A DNA stretch of 64,000 nt. Source: Labrys sp. WJW (GTDB lineage: Bacteria; Pseudomonadota; Alphaproteobacteria; Rhizobiales; Labraceae). The position numbers were made by a program, and so were the translations under genes. Positions 47,991 to 56,539 of the stretch are shown one piece after another; position 1 is the stretch's first letter; each line of letters opens with the position of its first letter. The notes under the pieces were generated by a model that did no database searches, was not told the origin of the DNA, and saw only the letters and a list, made by a program, of their open reading frames with translations. The stretch lies in contig NZ_LYXZ01000004.1 in assembly GCF_001676615.1 (NCBI RefSeq), positions 1 to 64,000 on the forward strand. Direction: 5' to 3'.

Positions 47991-49313
47991 ATGGCCAATA
48001 TCGTTGCTGTGAAGACTTCGGCCGAGACGGCGCTGGACGAGGCGTTCGGCGGCCTGCGCGAGGCGCTGCCCGGTGTCGCGGCTGTGCGCGGCCTGCGCGA
48101 CGGGGCCATTGCCCGTTTCCGCGAAAGCGGTTTGCCGCATCGCCGGGTCGAGGAGTGGAAATATACCGATCTGCGCAACCTGATGCGCGATGCCAATCCC
48201 GTCGCGACCGGTCCGCAGGGAACGCCCGCTGCGGCGGGCAAGGCGGAGGATTTTCTCGCCGGGCTCGACCATATTCGCCTGGTCGTCGTCGACGGTGCCT
48301 ATTCGCCGGCGCTGTCGAACATTGCGGCATTGCCGGCCGGGCTGAAGGTGACTTCGCTCGCCGAAGCGCTTGCCTCGACGGATGATGCCCTCATCGCCGA
48401 TCTCAGCGCCGGAGCGCCTGACAACGCGGTGCTCGATCTCAACACCGCCTTCATGAGCGATGGCGTGGTGGTGAGCGTCGATGCAGGCGTCGAGATCGGC
48501 CTGCCGGTCGCCATCGAGACCCGCCACACCGGTACGGTGGCGCAGGCGACCTTCACGCGTTCGCTGGTGGTCCTGGGTGCCGGCGCCAAGCTGACGCTGA
48601 TCGATAGCTATGAGGGACCGGAGGGCGTTGCCCATCAGACCAATGCGGCGCTCGCCGTCAAGGTCGGCGATGGGGCCGAATTGCAGCGCATCAGCTTCCA
48701 GGTCCAGGGCCTCGAAGCCCAGCATATCTCCACCGTGCTGGCTTCGCTCGGCAAGGAGTCGGTGCTGCAGAGCTTTGCCCTGGAGGCGGGAGCCGCCGTG
48801 GCGCGCAACCAGCTCTTCGTCACCTATCGGGGTGACGACGCCAAGATCGTGCTGTCGGGCGCCACGCTGCTGGCCGGCAAGCGTCATGCCGACACCACTT
48901 TGGTGGTGGATCACATGGCACTTGGCGGTGAGAGCCGCGAGCTCTTCCACGCGGTGATCGACGACGAAGCTCGCTCGGTGTTCCAGGGCAAGATCGTGGT
49001 CCGTCAGGGCGCACAGAAGACCGACGGACGCATGATGAGCCGCTCGCTCCTGCTGTCGGAAACGGCAGAGGCCAACGCCAAGCCGGAGCTCGAAATCTTC
49101 GCAGACGACGTCGTCTGCGCCCATGGCGCGACCTGCGGCGCCCTGGACGAGGACCTCCTGTTCTACTGCAAGGCCCGCGGCATCCCGCAGAAGGAGGCCG
49201 AGGCGATCCTCGTCCAGGCTTTCATCGGCGAGGCCATCGAGACGGTGGAGAACGAGGAACTGCGTGAGCGGCTCAATGCCCTCACCGAGGCCTGGCTCGA
49301 CAAGCGGGCCTGA
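47991..49313 (+). CDS. sufD: Fe-S assembly protein SufD
   Basis: SufB paralogue completing the SufBC2D complex, 440 residues. N-terminal ESGLPHRRVEEWKYTDLRNLMRD and the C-terminal HGATCGALDEDLLFYCKARGIPQKEAEAILVQAFIGE are characteristic, including the conserved His and cysteine region. Nearly abuts sufC, so the two are translated together. Confidence 0.97.
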   Translation: MANIVAVKTSAETALDEAFGGLREALPGVAAVRGLRDGAIARFRESGLPHRRVEEWKYTDLRNLMRDANPVATGPQGTPAAAGKAEDFLAGLDHIRLVVVDGAYSPALSNIAALPAGLKVTSLAEALASTDDALIADLSAGAPDNAVLDLNTAFMSDGVVVSVDAGVEIGLPVAIETRHTGTVAQATFTRSLVVLGAGAKLTLIDSYEGPEGVAHQTNAALAVKVGDGAELQRISFQVQGLEAQHISTVLASLGKESVLQSFALEAGAAVARNQLFVTYRGDDAKIVLSGATLLAGKRHADTTLVVDHMALGGESRELFHAVIDDEARSVFQGKIVVRQGAQKTDGRMMSRSLLLSETAEANAKPELEIFADDVVCAHGATCGALDEDLLFYCKARGIPQKEAEAILVQAFIGEAIETVENEELRERLNALTEAWLDKRA

Positions 49314-49423
49314 CACGGGCGGGCGCCATTCATGCGAACGGCGCCCCTCGACAAAGAATGCTGGCGTGGCGCCATTCGAGGCTTCGCGCAAATCCGCAGC
49401 TCGCTGCTGGAAGGAATGGGAAC

Positions 49424-50668
49424 GTGAACAAGCCCGTCGCCGCACTTCCTTATGACCTGGCCAAGGTCCGTGCCGACTTTCCGGCCCTGTCGCTGCAGGT
49501 CCACGGCAAGCCGCTGGTCTATCTCGACAACGGTGCTTCCGCCCAGAAGCCCCAGGCAGTGCTCGATCGCATGATGCATGCCTACACCCATGAATATGCG
49601 AATGTTCACAGGGGCTTGCATTACCTTGCGAATGCGGCGACGGAAGCCTATGAGGCCGGCCGCGAGAGCGTGCGCAAGTTCCTCAACGCGCCTTCGATTG
49701 AACAGATCATCTTCTCGCGCTCCGCAACGGAGTCCCTCAACCTCGTCGCCGCCTCCATGGGGCGGCTGCTCGAGATCGGCGAGGGCGACGAGATCGTGCT
49801 CTCGATCATGGAGCACCATTCCAACATCGTGCCCTGGCACTTTCATCGCGAGCGTGCCGGTGCCGTGCTGAAATGGGCGCCGATCCGCGAGGACGGCTCC
49901 TTCGATATCGAGGCTTTCGAAAAACTCCTGGGGCCGCGCACCAAGATGGTGGCGATCACCCATATGTCGAACGTGCTGGGCACGGTGACGCCGCTCAAGG
50001 AAATCGTTGCTTTGGCCCATGCCCGCGGCATTCCGGTGTTGGCCGACGGCAGCCAGGGGGCCGTGCATCTCGACGTCGACGTGCAGGATCTCGACGTCGA
50101 CTTCTATGCCTTCACCGGCCACAAGGTGTATGGGCCCACCGGCATCGGCGTGCTCTACGGCAAGAAGGAATGGCTGGAGCGTATGCCCCCCTTCAATGGC
50201 GGCGGCGAGATGATCGGCGAGGTGACCGAAGATGACATCACCTATGCCACGCCGCCCCATCGCTTCGAAGCCGGCACGCCGCCGATCGTGCAGGCGATCG
50301 GCCTGGGCGCCGCGGTGGACTATATGATGGCGCTTGGCCGTGATAACATCCGGGCTCACGAGGAGAAGCTCCTGCATTATGCCCAGGAGCGCCTATCCAA
50401 GCTCAATTCGATCCGGATTTTCGGTGAAGCGCCGGGCAAGGGCGGTATCGTCTCCTTCGAGTTGAAGAATGCCCATGCCCATGACGTAGCGACCGTACTG
50501 GATCGCTACGGTATCGCGGTGCGCGCAGGAACGCATTGCGCTCAACCGCTTTTGGCGCGATATGGCGTAACTTCGACCTGCCGCGCCTCCTTCGGGCTTT
50601 ACAATACGCTCGACGAGGTAGATGCACTGGTCGAGGCGCTGATCAAGGCGCAGAGCTTTTTCGCATGA
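49424..50668 (+). CDS. sufS: Cysteine desulfurase SufS
   Basis: Group II PLP desulfurase of the suf system, 414 residues. It has VYLDNGASAQKPQAVLDRM, MEHHSNIVPW, the PLP lysine in FYAFTGHKVYGPTGIGVLYG, and active cysteine in VRAGTHCAQPLLARYG. The GTG at 49424 follows AAGGAA and fits the family N-terminus; ATG-initiated extension upstream is unlikely. No SufE gene lies in the window. Confidence 0.96.
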   Translation: MNKPVAALPYDLAKVRADFPALSLQVHGKPLVYLDNGASAQKPQAVLDRMMHAYTHEYANVHRGLHYLANAATEAYEAGRESVRKFLNAPSIEQIIFSRSATESLNLVAASMGRLLEIGEGDEIVLSIMEHHSNIVPWHFHRERAGAVLKWAPIREDGSFDIEAFEKLLGPRTKMVAITHMSNVLGTVTPLKEIVALAHARGIPVLADGSQGAVHLDVDVQDLDVDFYAFTGHKVYGPTGIGVLYGKKEWLERMPPFNGGGEMIGEVTEDDITYATPPHRFEAGTPPIVQAIGLGAAVDYMMALGRDNIRAHEEKLLHYAQERLSKLNSIRIFGEAPGKGGIVSFELKNAHAHDVATVLDRYGIAVRAGTHCAQPLLARYGVTSTCRASFGLYNTLDEVDALVEALIKAQSFFA

Positions 50669-50679
50669 CGGAGGCAGTG

Positions 50680-51063
50680 ATGGCCGACGGAAATCTGGCC
50701 GAGACCCGGCCCAATGAACCGGCTGTCGCAGGGGCGACGGCCTTGCCGCCGGAAGAGATCGATCGGCTGACCGATGCGATCGTGGCCGCCCTCAAGACCG
50801 TCTACGATCCGGAAATTCCGGCCGACATCTACGAGCTCGGCCTGATCTACCGTGTCGAGATCGCCGACGATCGCAAGGTGAGCATCGACATGACGCTCAC
50901 GGCGCCAGGTTGCCCGGTTGCGGGCGAGATGCCCGGCTGGGTGGAGAATGCCGTGGCGAGCGTGCCTGGCGTTTCCGAGGTCCAGGTGAAGATGGTTTTC
51001 GATCCGCCGTGGGACCAGTCGCGCATGTCCGATGAAGCACGCGTCGCGCTGGATATGTGGTGA
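50680..51063 (+). CDS. sufT: SufT-like DUF59 (MIP18) protein
   Basis: Auxiliary Fe-S maturation factor, 127 residues. The DUF59 hallmark VYDPEIPADIYELGLIY and the cysteine motif MTLTAPGCPVAGEM are present, with a ~30-residue variable N-terminus. Known relatives help mature Fe-S enzymes when demand is high; in rhizobia the gene is sometimes called sufX. ATG 50680 is five bases after GGAGG; an ATG at 50665 overlapping the sufS stop is an alternative. Confidence 0.92.
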   Translation: MADGNLAETRPNEPAVAGATALPPEEIDRLTDAIVAALKTVYDPEIPADIYELGLIYRVEIADDRKVSIDMTLTAPGCPVAGEMPGWVENAVASVPGVSEVQVKMVFDPPWDQSRMSDEARVALDMW

Positions 51064-51165
51064 GGGATCCAATTCCCTCCCTCTCGCATTCGCGCCGAGT
51101 CGCGCTTATATTCGTGGGGTAAACCGAGCGCCGGGCCTTGAACCCGGTGTTGTTGGAGTGTTCCA

Positions 51166-51552
51166 GTGAGCAAGATCCGCCCGAAGTTCAAGGTCGTTTC
51201 GCTGACCGATGCCGCGGCCGACAAGATCAAGGCCATCATGGCCAATGCCGAGCGGCCCTATGAAGGCGTGCGCGTCGGCGTCAAGAATGGCGGCTGCGCC
51301 GGTATGTCCTACACGATGGAATATGCCGAAACGGCCAACCCGCTCGACGAGGTGGTCGAGGACAAGGGTGTCAAGGTCCTGATCGATCCCAAGGCCGTGC
51401 TGTTTCTGCTCGGCACCGAGATGGACTACAAGACCGACAAGCTTTCGGCTCAGTTCGTGTTCAACAACCCCAATCAGACCTCCGCCTGCGGCTGCGGCGA
51501 GTCGGTGGCGATCACGCCGGCTGCGAGTGGCGCGCTGGAAGCAACGGCCTGA
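51166..51552 (+). CDS. sufA: HesB/IscA-type Fe-S carrier SufA
   Basis: A-type carrier that passes clusters to target proteins; 128 residues. The three conserved cysteines are in KNGGCAGMSYTMEY and SACGCGES. The start is GTG 51166, preceded by TTGGAGTGTTCCA. It ends the recognisable suf operon (sufS2-B-C-D-S-T-A); the TfoX-like gene follows 12 bases later. Confidence 0.96.
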   Translation: MSKIRPKFKVVSLTDAAADKIKAIMANAERPYEGVRVGVKNGGCAGMSYTMEYAETANPLDEVVEDKGVKVLIDPKAVLFLLGTEMDYKTDKLSAQFVFNNPNQTSACGCGESVAITPAASGALEATA

Positions 51553-51564
51553 GGCTGTCGCAGG

Positions 51565-51930
51565 ATGGATCACGAGCATCTGCGCGATCTCTTCGCCGGT
51601 ATGCCGGGTCTATCCATTCGGCGCTTGTTCGGCGGGGGCGGCCTTTATTCCGATGGCGTGGTCTTCGCACTCGGTGCTTTCGATGAGATCTGGATCAAGG
51701 CGGATGCCGAGAGCCAGCCTCTGTTCGAACAGGCAGGTTCGCGCCCTTTCCGCTACAGGGGCAAGAACCGGGACGTGCAGCTGCCTTATTGGAGCTTGCC
51801 GGACCAGGCGCTGGACGATCCCGACGAGGCGCTGAAATGGGCTCGGCTCGGCCTCATGGTTTCCTTGCGCGCGCCGAAGCAGGCGTCTAAAGCAAAACGT
51901 TCCAGGAAGAGCACGTCGCAGCGTTTGTGA
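51565..51930 (+). CDS. TfoX N-terminal-domain protein
   Basis: A 121-residue protein matching the TfoX/Sxy N-terminal domain (LSIRRLFGGGGLYSDGVVFALGAFDEIWIKAD, FRYRGKNRDVQLPYWSLPDQALDDP) with a Lys/Ser/Arg-rich tail. TfoX promotes competence in gammaproteobacteria, but stand-alone N-terminal-domain proteins in alphaproteobacteria have no established role. It lies 12 bases after sufA and may be read from the same transcript. Confidence 0.85.
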   Translation: MDHEHLRDLFAGMPGLSIRRLFGGGGLYSDGVVFALGAFDEIWIKADAESQPLFEQAGSRPFRYRGKNRDVQLPYWSLPDQALDDPDEALKWARLGLMVSLRAPKQASKAKRSRKSTSQRL

Positions 51931-51963
51931 GTGTTCTCGTATCCTCGATATCGGACCGTCGCC

Positions 51964-52233
51964 ATGTCCATCGTGCTTTCGATCGCCCTGTTCTTCGTCA
52001 TCTGGTGGATGACGCTGTTCGCCGTGCTGCCGCTTGGCGTGAAGAGCCAGTTCGAGGGCGGCGAGGTGGTGCCAGGCACCGAGGCTGGGGCGCCGCAAAG
52101 GCCGATGCTGCTGAAGAAGGCGGGCATCACCACGGTGATCGCCGTGGCGATCTTCACCTGCGTCTACCTTGTCGTGTCGAAACATTGGATGCCGCACCAG
52201 ATCTTCGACATCGTACCGGACCTGAAGCAATAA
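51964..52233 (+). CDS. DUF1467 membrane protein
   Basis: An 89-residue protein with two transmembrane helices (SIVLSIALFFVIWWMTLFAVLPLGV and ITTVIAVAIFTCVYLVVSK) around a short polar loop with the family motif GVKSQFEGGEVVPGTEAGAPQ. The function is unknown; it is common in Hyphomicrobiales. An in-frame start at 51931 would add 11 residues. The stop overlaps the DsbA-like ATG by one base. Confidence 0.87.
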   Translation: MSIVLSIALFFVIWWMTLFAVLPLGVKSQFEGGEVVPGTEAGAPQRPMLLKKAGITTVIAVAIFTCVYLVVSKHWMPHQIFDIVPDLKQ

Positions 52234-52763
52234 TGGCCGTGCTCTCACGCGATGTCGGTGCGCAGGACCATGTGAAGGGGCCGGCCGATGCGCCGGTCAC
52301 TCTGGTCGAATATGGCGATTTCGAATGCCCCTATTGCGGGGAGACCGTCGGCGTGATCGACGGCGTCCAGCGTCTGATGGGTGACAGGCTGCGCTATGTC
52401 TTCCGGCATTTTCCCCTGGTCGAGCCGCATCCCTATGCCCTGCATGCCGCCGGCCTGGCCGAGGCGGCGGGGGAAGTCGGGCGGTTCTGGGAGGCGCATC
52501 GCATCCTCTACGACAACCAGCACGCACTCGATGACAGGGCGCTGCGCAGTTACGGGCGCCGGCTCGGCCTCGGCCAGGAAGTCGTCGAGGCAGCCTTGGC
52601 CGGGCGCTATGCCGCCAGGATCGAGCTCGATTTCCAGAGCGGCATCGCCAGCGGCGTGAATGCGACGCCGACCCTGTTCATCAATGGCGCCCGTCATGAT
52701 GGCCGGCGCGATCTCAGGGGGCTGCATGCGGCCCTGCTGGCTGCCGCGGAGGGGGGCCGCTGA
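52233..52763 (+). CDS. DsbA-family thioredoxin-fold protein
   Basis: A 176-residue protein with CPYC in VEYGDFECPYCGETVG and the cis-proline in GVNATPTLFINGARHDG; the helical insert between them fits DsbA. No signal peptide is visible, so unlike classical DsbA it is predicted cytoplasmic, similar to the DsbA-like proteins fused to antiporters or acting as FrnE-type reductases. Translation is coupled to the DUF1467 gene by a one-base overlap. Confidence 0.88.
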   Translation: MAVLSRDVGAQDHVKGPADAPVTLVEYGDFECPYCGETVGVIDGVQRLMGDRLRYVFRHFPLVEPHPYALHAAGLAEAAGEVGRFWEAHRILYDNQHALDDRALRSYGRRLGLGQEVVEAALAGRYAARIELDFQSGIASGVNATPTLFINGARHDGRRDLRGLHAALLAAAEGGR

Positions 52764-52818
52764 GCGAGGGTTAGCGTCGCGCGTGTTGCCGCCCCGGTAA
52801 GGGAAGGTGGGTGCAGTA

Positions 52819-52890
52819 TGGTGTGCCGATCCTCAGATCGGCATTCCGCCGGCTTTCTCGAAAAGTGCCGATCTGAAGATCGGCACACCA
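52819..52890. repeat. Nested inverted-repeat element C (REP/BIME-like)
   Basis: Outer arms TGGTGTGCCGATC (52819-52831) and GATCGGCACACCA (52878-52890) enclose inner arms AGATCGGCA (52835-52843) and TGCCGATCT (52866-52874) with a 22-base centre. Each half is itself a near-palindrome. It lies between the convergent DsbA-like and DUF2842 genes, the same context as element B. Confidence 0.85.
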
Positions 52891-52916
52891 GGGGGAGGGG
52901 CGGGCGGTTACCCGGC

Positions 52917-53150
52917 CTATCCCTTCGGCTTGCTCCCAGGCTTTTCCATCCATTTGATGATGAGCATGGCCGGGAAGATCCAGGCAAGGCCCAGAACGGC
53001 ATAGAGGATGGGTTGCAGCCAGGCGGGGGCATCGGTGATGCGGCCTTCCGCCAAGGCCATGGCGAGGAGGGCGTAGACCACGACCAGCACCAGCATCGCC
53101 AGCGAACCGACCAGTTTGCGCAGGGACGGGACCTTGTAGTCCTGGGCCAT
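52917..53150 (-). CDS. DUF2842 small membrane protein
   Basis: A 77-residue protein with two hydrophobic helices (LVGSLAMLVLVVVYALLAMALAEG and LQPILYAVLGLAWIFPAMLIIKWME), matching DUF2842, a family of unknown function found in alphaproteobacteria. ATG 53150 fits the family; the open frame upstream to 53357 merely reads through repeat R1 copy 5. Confidence 0.85.
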   Translation of the reverse strand: MAQDYKVPSLRKLVGSLAMLVLVVVYALLAMALAEGRITDAPAWLQPILYAVLGLAWIFPAMLIIKWMEKPGSKPKG

Positions 53151-53263
53151 GATCTCGAACTCCGTGGCCAGCGCCGGCACGGAGCGGCGAGGCGGGTATT
53201 GCCTTTGAAGTGCGACGCGAGCGCGCGTTGCTCCGGCCAGGCGATTTCTATATCTGTGCGCCC

Positions 53264-53367
53264 TAGAGCAAAGCGCGTTCGGGACCGAACGCTTATTTGC
53301 TCTAACTCCTTGTTTCGACGCGTCTTTGCGATTCAAGGTGATTCCATGTAATCGCAAAACGCTTTAG
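53264..53367 (+). repeat. R1 dispersed two-hairpin repeat, copy 5 (best preserved)
   Basis: Stem 1 is TAGAGCAAA (53264-53272) with TTTGCTCTA (53296-53304), containing an inner GCGTTCGG/CCGAACGC pair. The centre is CTCCTTGTTTCGACGCGTC and stem 2 is TTTGCGATT/AATCGCAAA. A further hairpin AGCGTTTC/GAAACGCT follows at 53375-53394. It lies between divergent DUF2842 and ctaA. Confidence 0.9.
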
Positions 53368-53481
53368 AACAAAGAGCGTTTCGACGGAAACGCTTCTTTC
53401 TTCCGGCTTGGTGTTTCGCTGCGCGTTCCAGATGTCGCAAAGCGCGCGATGCGAGCCGGTCGATCAGGAAAGGCAATCAAC

Positions 53482-54567
53482 GTGGCCGCCATTGCAGACA
53501 ATCCCGCCACCATCGGCATGAGTCGCGGCCACCTCGCTGCCATCCGCGCCTGGCTTGTCGTCGTAGCGGTGCTGGTAATTGCCATGGTGGTGGTGGGCGG
53601 CGCCACGCGCCTGACCGAATCCGGGCTGTCGATCACCGAATGGCAACCGATCAAGGGCACCATTCCGCCGCTGTCCGCCAGCGAATGGGCGGCCGAATTC
53701 GAGAAATACAAGCAGATCCCGCAATATGTGAAGCTGAACCTCGGCATGACGCTCGAGGAGTTCAAGTTCATCTATTGGTGGGAGTGGAGCCACCGCCTGT
53801 TGGGCCGCCTGATCGGCATCGTCTTCGCCGTGCCGTTCCTGATCTTCTGGCTGCGCGGCTGGCTCACGCCCAGGCTCACCGTGAAGCTGGTCGGCCTGCT
53901 CGCGCTCGGGGGCAGCCAGGGATTGCTGGGCTGGTGGATGGTGAAATCGGGCCTCGCCGATCGGACAGAGGTCTCCGAATATCGCCTGGCCATGCACCTG
54001 ACCCTGGCCTGTCTCATTCTCACTGCGATCGTCTGGGTGGCATCCTCGCTCAAGGAAGAACGCTTCAGCGGGGCCGTGCCCGGAGCTGCGAGGGCGATTG
54101 CCTACGCCCTGGTGCCGCTGATCCTGGTTCAGATCTTCATGGGCGGCCTGGTGGCCGGCCTGAGGGCCGGCATGGCCTACAACACCTGGCCTCTGATGGA
54201 CGGCCATTTCATCCCGACGCTGAACAATCTCTACATCATGGCACCCACCTGGGTGAACCATTTCGAGAACGCGCTGACCGTGCAGTTCCAGCACCGCATG
54301 GTGGCCTATCTCATCGTGGCGCTGGCTCTGCTGCAGGCCTGGCTGGCTGTGCGTGGCGGCAACGGCCCGGCGCGCGGCCGGGCCCTGCTGGTGGCGGCCG
54401 TGGCGCTGAGCCAGGCCGTGATCGGTATCATCACGCTCGTGCTGGTCGTGCCGCTCTGGGCAGGCATCCTGCACCAGCTCGGCGGCGTCCTGCTGCTCAC
54501 AGCTGCGACTGTGCACGCACAGCGGCTGGTTGCCGGGCCGGCGCCTCAGTCTCCGGCGAGGGCCTGA
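53482..54567 (+). CDS. ctaA: Heme A synthase (COX15/CtaA)
   Basis: Membrane enzyme that oxidises heme O to heme A for aa3-type oxidases; 361 residues, about eight helices. The heme-ligand motifs [14 protein letters not shown] and [13 protein letters not shown] with further histidines at AMHLTLAC and [10 protein letters not shown] match type 2 CtaA of alphaproteobacteria. GTG 53482 follows AGGAAAGG. It overlaps the convergent metY by 22 bases. Confidence 0.94.
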   Translation: MAAIADNPATIGMSRGHLAAIRAWLVVVAVLVIAMVVVGGATRLTESGLSITEWQPIKGTIPPLSASEWAAEFEKYKQIPQYVKLNLGMTLEEFKFIYWWEWSHRLLGRLIGIVFAVPFLIFWLRGWLTPRLTVKLVGLLALGGSQGLLGWWMVKSGLADRTEVSEYRLAMHLTLACLILTAIVWVASSLKEERFSGAVPGAARAIAYALVPLILVQIFMGGLVAGLRAGMAYNTWPLMDGHFIPTLNNLYIMAPTWVNHFENALTVQFQHRMVAYLIVALALLQAWLAVRGGNGPARGRALLVAAVALSQAVIGIITLVLVVPLWAGILHQLGGVLLLTAATVHAQRLVAGPAPQSPARA

Positions 54568-55832
54568 TCGAGGTCGGCAATGATGTCGTTGACATCCTCG
54601 ATGCCGACCGAAATGCGCACCACGTCGGGACCTGCGCCCGCTGCCTTCTTCTGCTCGTCGGACAATTGCCGATGGGTGGTCGAGGCCGGGTGAATGATCA
54701 GCGAGCGGGTATCGCCGACATTGGCGAGATGCGAGAACAGTTTGACGTTCGATACCAGCTGGATACCGGCCTCGTTGCCGCCCTTCAGGCCGAAGGTGAA
54801 CACCGCCCCAGCGCCCTTGGGGCAGTATTTGCGGGCGAGGGCGTTGTAACGGTCGGCATCGAGGCCAGGATAGGACACCCAGGCCACGCCCGGATGCTCG
54901 GCCAGATATTGCGCGACTGCGAGTGCGTTGTCCGAGTGCTTTTGCATGCGCAGCGGCAGAGTCTCGATGCCCGTCAGGATCAGGAAGGCGTTGAAGGGCG
55001 ACAGCGCCGGGCCGAGGTCGCGCAGACCGAGCACCCGCGCGGCGATGGCGAAGGCGAAATTGCCGAAGGTCTCGCCGATGACGATGCCGTTATATTCCGG
55101 GCGCGGTGCCGACAGGAAGGGATAGCGGCCCGAGGAGAGCCAGTCGAACTTGCCGCCGTCGACGATGACGCCGCCGATCGAGTTGCCGTGCCCGCCCAGG
55201 AATTTGGTGGCCGAGTGGACCACGATGTCGGCGCCGAAATCGATCGGGCGGGTGAGATAGGGCGAGGCCAGGGTGTTGTCGACGATCAGCGGTACGCCGG
55301 CCTTCTTGGCGATGGCGGCAATGGCGGCGATGTCGGTGATGATGCCGCCGGGATTGGCGATGGATTCGATGAAGATCGCCTTGGTCTTCGGCGTCACCGC
55401 CGCGGCAAAAGTGGAAGGATCATTGGCATCGGCCCAGCGCACGTTCCAGTCGAACGAGCGGAAGGAATGGTTGAACTGGTTGATCGAGCCGCCATAGAGC
55501 TTGTTGGAGGCGATGAACTCGTCACCCGGCTGCAATAGGGTATGGAACACCAACATCTGTGCGGCATGGCCCGAGGCGACGGCCAAGGCGGCGGTGCCGC
55601 CTTCCAGCGCGGCGACGCGCTCTTCCAGCACCGCATTGGTGGGGTTGGTGATGCGCGAATAGATGTTGCCGAAAGCCTGCAGCCCGAATAGCGAGGCTGC
55701 ATGGTCGACATCGTCGAAGACGAAGGACGTCGTCTGGTAGATCGGGGTGGCGCGCGCGCCTGTGGTCGGGTCGGGTTGTGCGCCCGCGTGAACGGCAAGC
55801 GTTGAAAACCCTGGTTGTTGCCCAGCCGACAT
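54546..55832 (-). CDS. metY: O-acetylhomoserine sulfhydrylase
   Basis: PLP enzyme that makes homocysteine (or methionine) from O-acetylhomoserine; 428 residues. The cystathionine-gamma-synthase family features are [38 protein letters not shown], and the PLP lysine in [21 protein letters not shown] 55832 is six bases from AAGGAGG and better spaced than the adjacent ATG 55835. I looked for a SAM-II riboswitch upstream and do not see one. It works downstream of the hom-encoded step. Confidence 0.95.
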   Translation of the reverse strand: MSAGQQPGFSTLAVHAGAQPDPTTGARATPIYQTTSFVFDDVDHAASLFGLQAFGNIYSRITNPTNAVLEERVAALEGGTAALAVASGHAAQMLVFHTLLQPGDEFIASNKLYGGSINQFNHSFRSFDWNVRWADANDPSTFAAAVTPKTKAIFIESIANPGGIITDIAAIAAIAKKAGVPLIVDNTLASPYLTRPIDFGADIVVHSATKFLGGHGNSIGGVIVDGGKFDWLSSGRYPFLSAPRPEYNGIVIGETFGNFAFAIAARVLGLRDLGPALSPFNAFLILTGIETLPLRMQKHSDNALAVAQYLAEHPGVAWVSYPGLDADRYNALARKYCPKGAGAVFTFGLKGGNEAGIQLVSNVKLFSHLANVGDTRSLIIHPASTTHRQLSDEQKKAAGAGPDVVRISVGIEDVNDIIADLDQALAGD

Positions 55833-55896
55833 CATGATCCTCCTTGGATGGTCTTGTGGAATGCTTGGCCGCAATGACGCGGCATTGGTGAATTGG

Positions 55897-55972
55897 TGTC
55901 ATTGCGAGCGCAGCGAAGCAATCCAGTTTTTGTAGGAGGTCTCTGGATTGCTTCGCTGTGCTCGCAATGACA
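55897..55972. repeat. Long palindromic intergenic repeat
   Basis: Thirty-base arms (55897-55926 and 55943-55972) differ by one base and surround a 16-base centre. The arms contain TGTCATTGCGAGCGCAGCGA, a motif I recognise from intergenic palindromes in many bacteria. It sits between the CoA-binding gene and metY on the minus strand. Confidence 0.9.
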
Positions 55973-55987
55973 GACAGTATCAGCAGC

Positions 55988-56509
55988 CTACCGGCGCAGG
56001 CCGAGGCGCTGGAAGCCGCGATTGTCGCGTGTCGCGCGTTTGGAAGAAATGGCGCCGGAATTGACACCGGCCCAGCCGATCTCGCCGGAAAGTCGGCCAT
56101 ATTCGATCTTGGGGCAGCGATTCATCACCACCTCGATGCCGGCGGCTTCCGCTTTCGCAGCCGCCGCATCGTTGCGCACGGTCAACTGCATCCAGATCAC
56201 CTTGGGCAGGACAGGCAGGGCCAGGATTTCGTCGACCACCGCGCCGGCTGCCTCGGAATTGCGGAAGATGTCGACCATGTCGACGGGGCCGGGCAAGGCT
56301 GCCAGGCTGGCATAAACCGGCAGATCCAGGATGGTCTTGCCGGCGAGGCCCGGATTGATCGGGAACATCTGATAGCCACGCAGCTTGAGATATTTCAGCA
56401 CGAAATAACTCGGCCGAACCTCATTGGCCGAAGCGCCGACCATGGCAATGCTGTGAACCTTGCGCAGGATGTCGCCGATATAGTCGTCAGAATAGCTGTC
56501 GTGGTTCAT
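55988..56509 (-). CDS. CoA-binding domain protein
   Basis: A 173-residue Rossmann-fold protein of the succinyl-CoA-synthetase alpha-like CoA-binding family (IAMVGASANEVRPSYFVLKYLKLRGYQMFPINP; VDMVDIFRNSEAAGAVVDE; VVMNRCPKIEYGRL). Stand-alone members bind CoA but have no defined reaction. It lies 30 bases after the exported-protein gene and upstream of metY on the same strand. Confidence 0.9.
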   Translation of the reverse strand: MNHDSYSDDYIGDILRKVHSIAMVGASANEVRPSYFVLKYLKLRGYQMFPINPGLAGKTILDLPVYASLAALPGPVDMVDIFRNSEAAGAVVDEILALPVLPKVIWMQLTVRNDAAAAKAEAAGIEVVMNRCPKIEYGRLSGEIGWAGVNSGAISSKRATRDNRGFQRLGLRR

Positions 56510-56539
56510 TCACACATCCGCCGGTCGTCGATCTATCAA

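Noticed and set aside
55833..55900. SAM-II riboswitch upstream of metY
   Set aside because: SAM-II elements are common before alphaproteobacterial met genes, so I checked the leader, but I see neither the conserved pseudoknot pattern nor the AAAGCUA-like strand.
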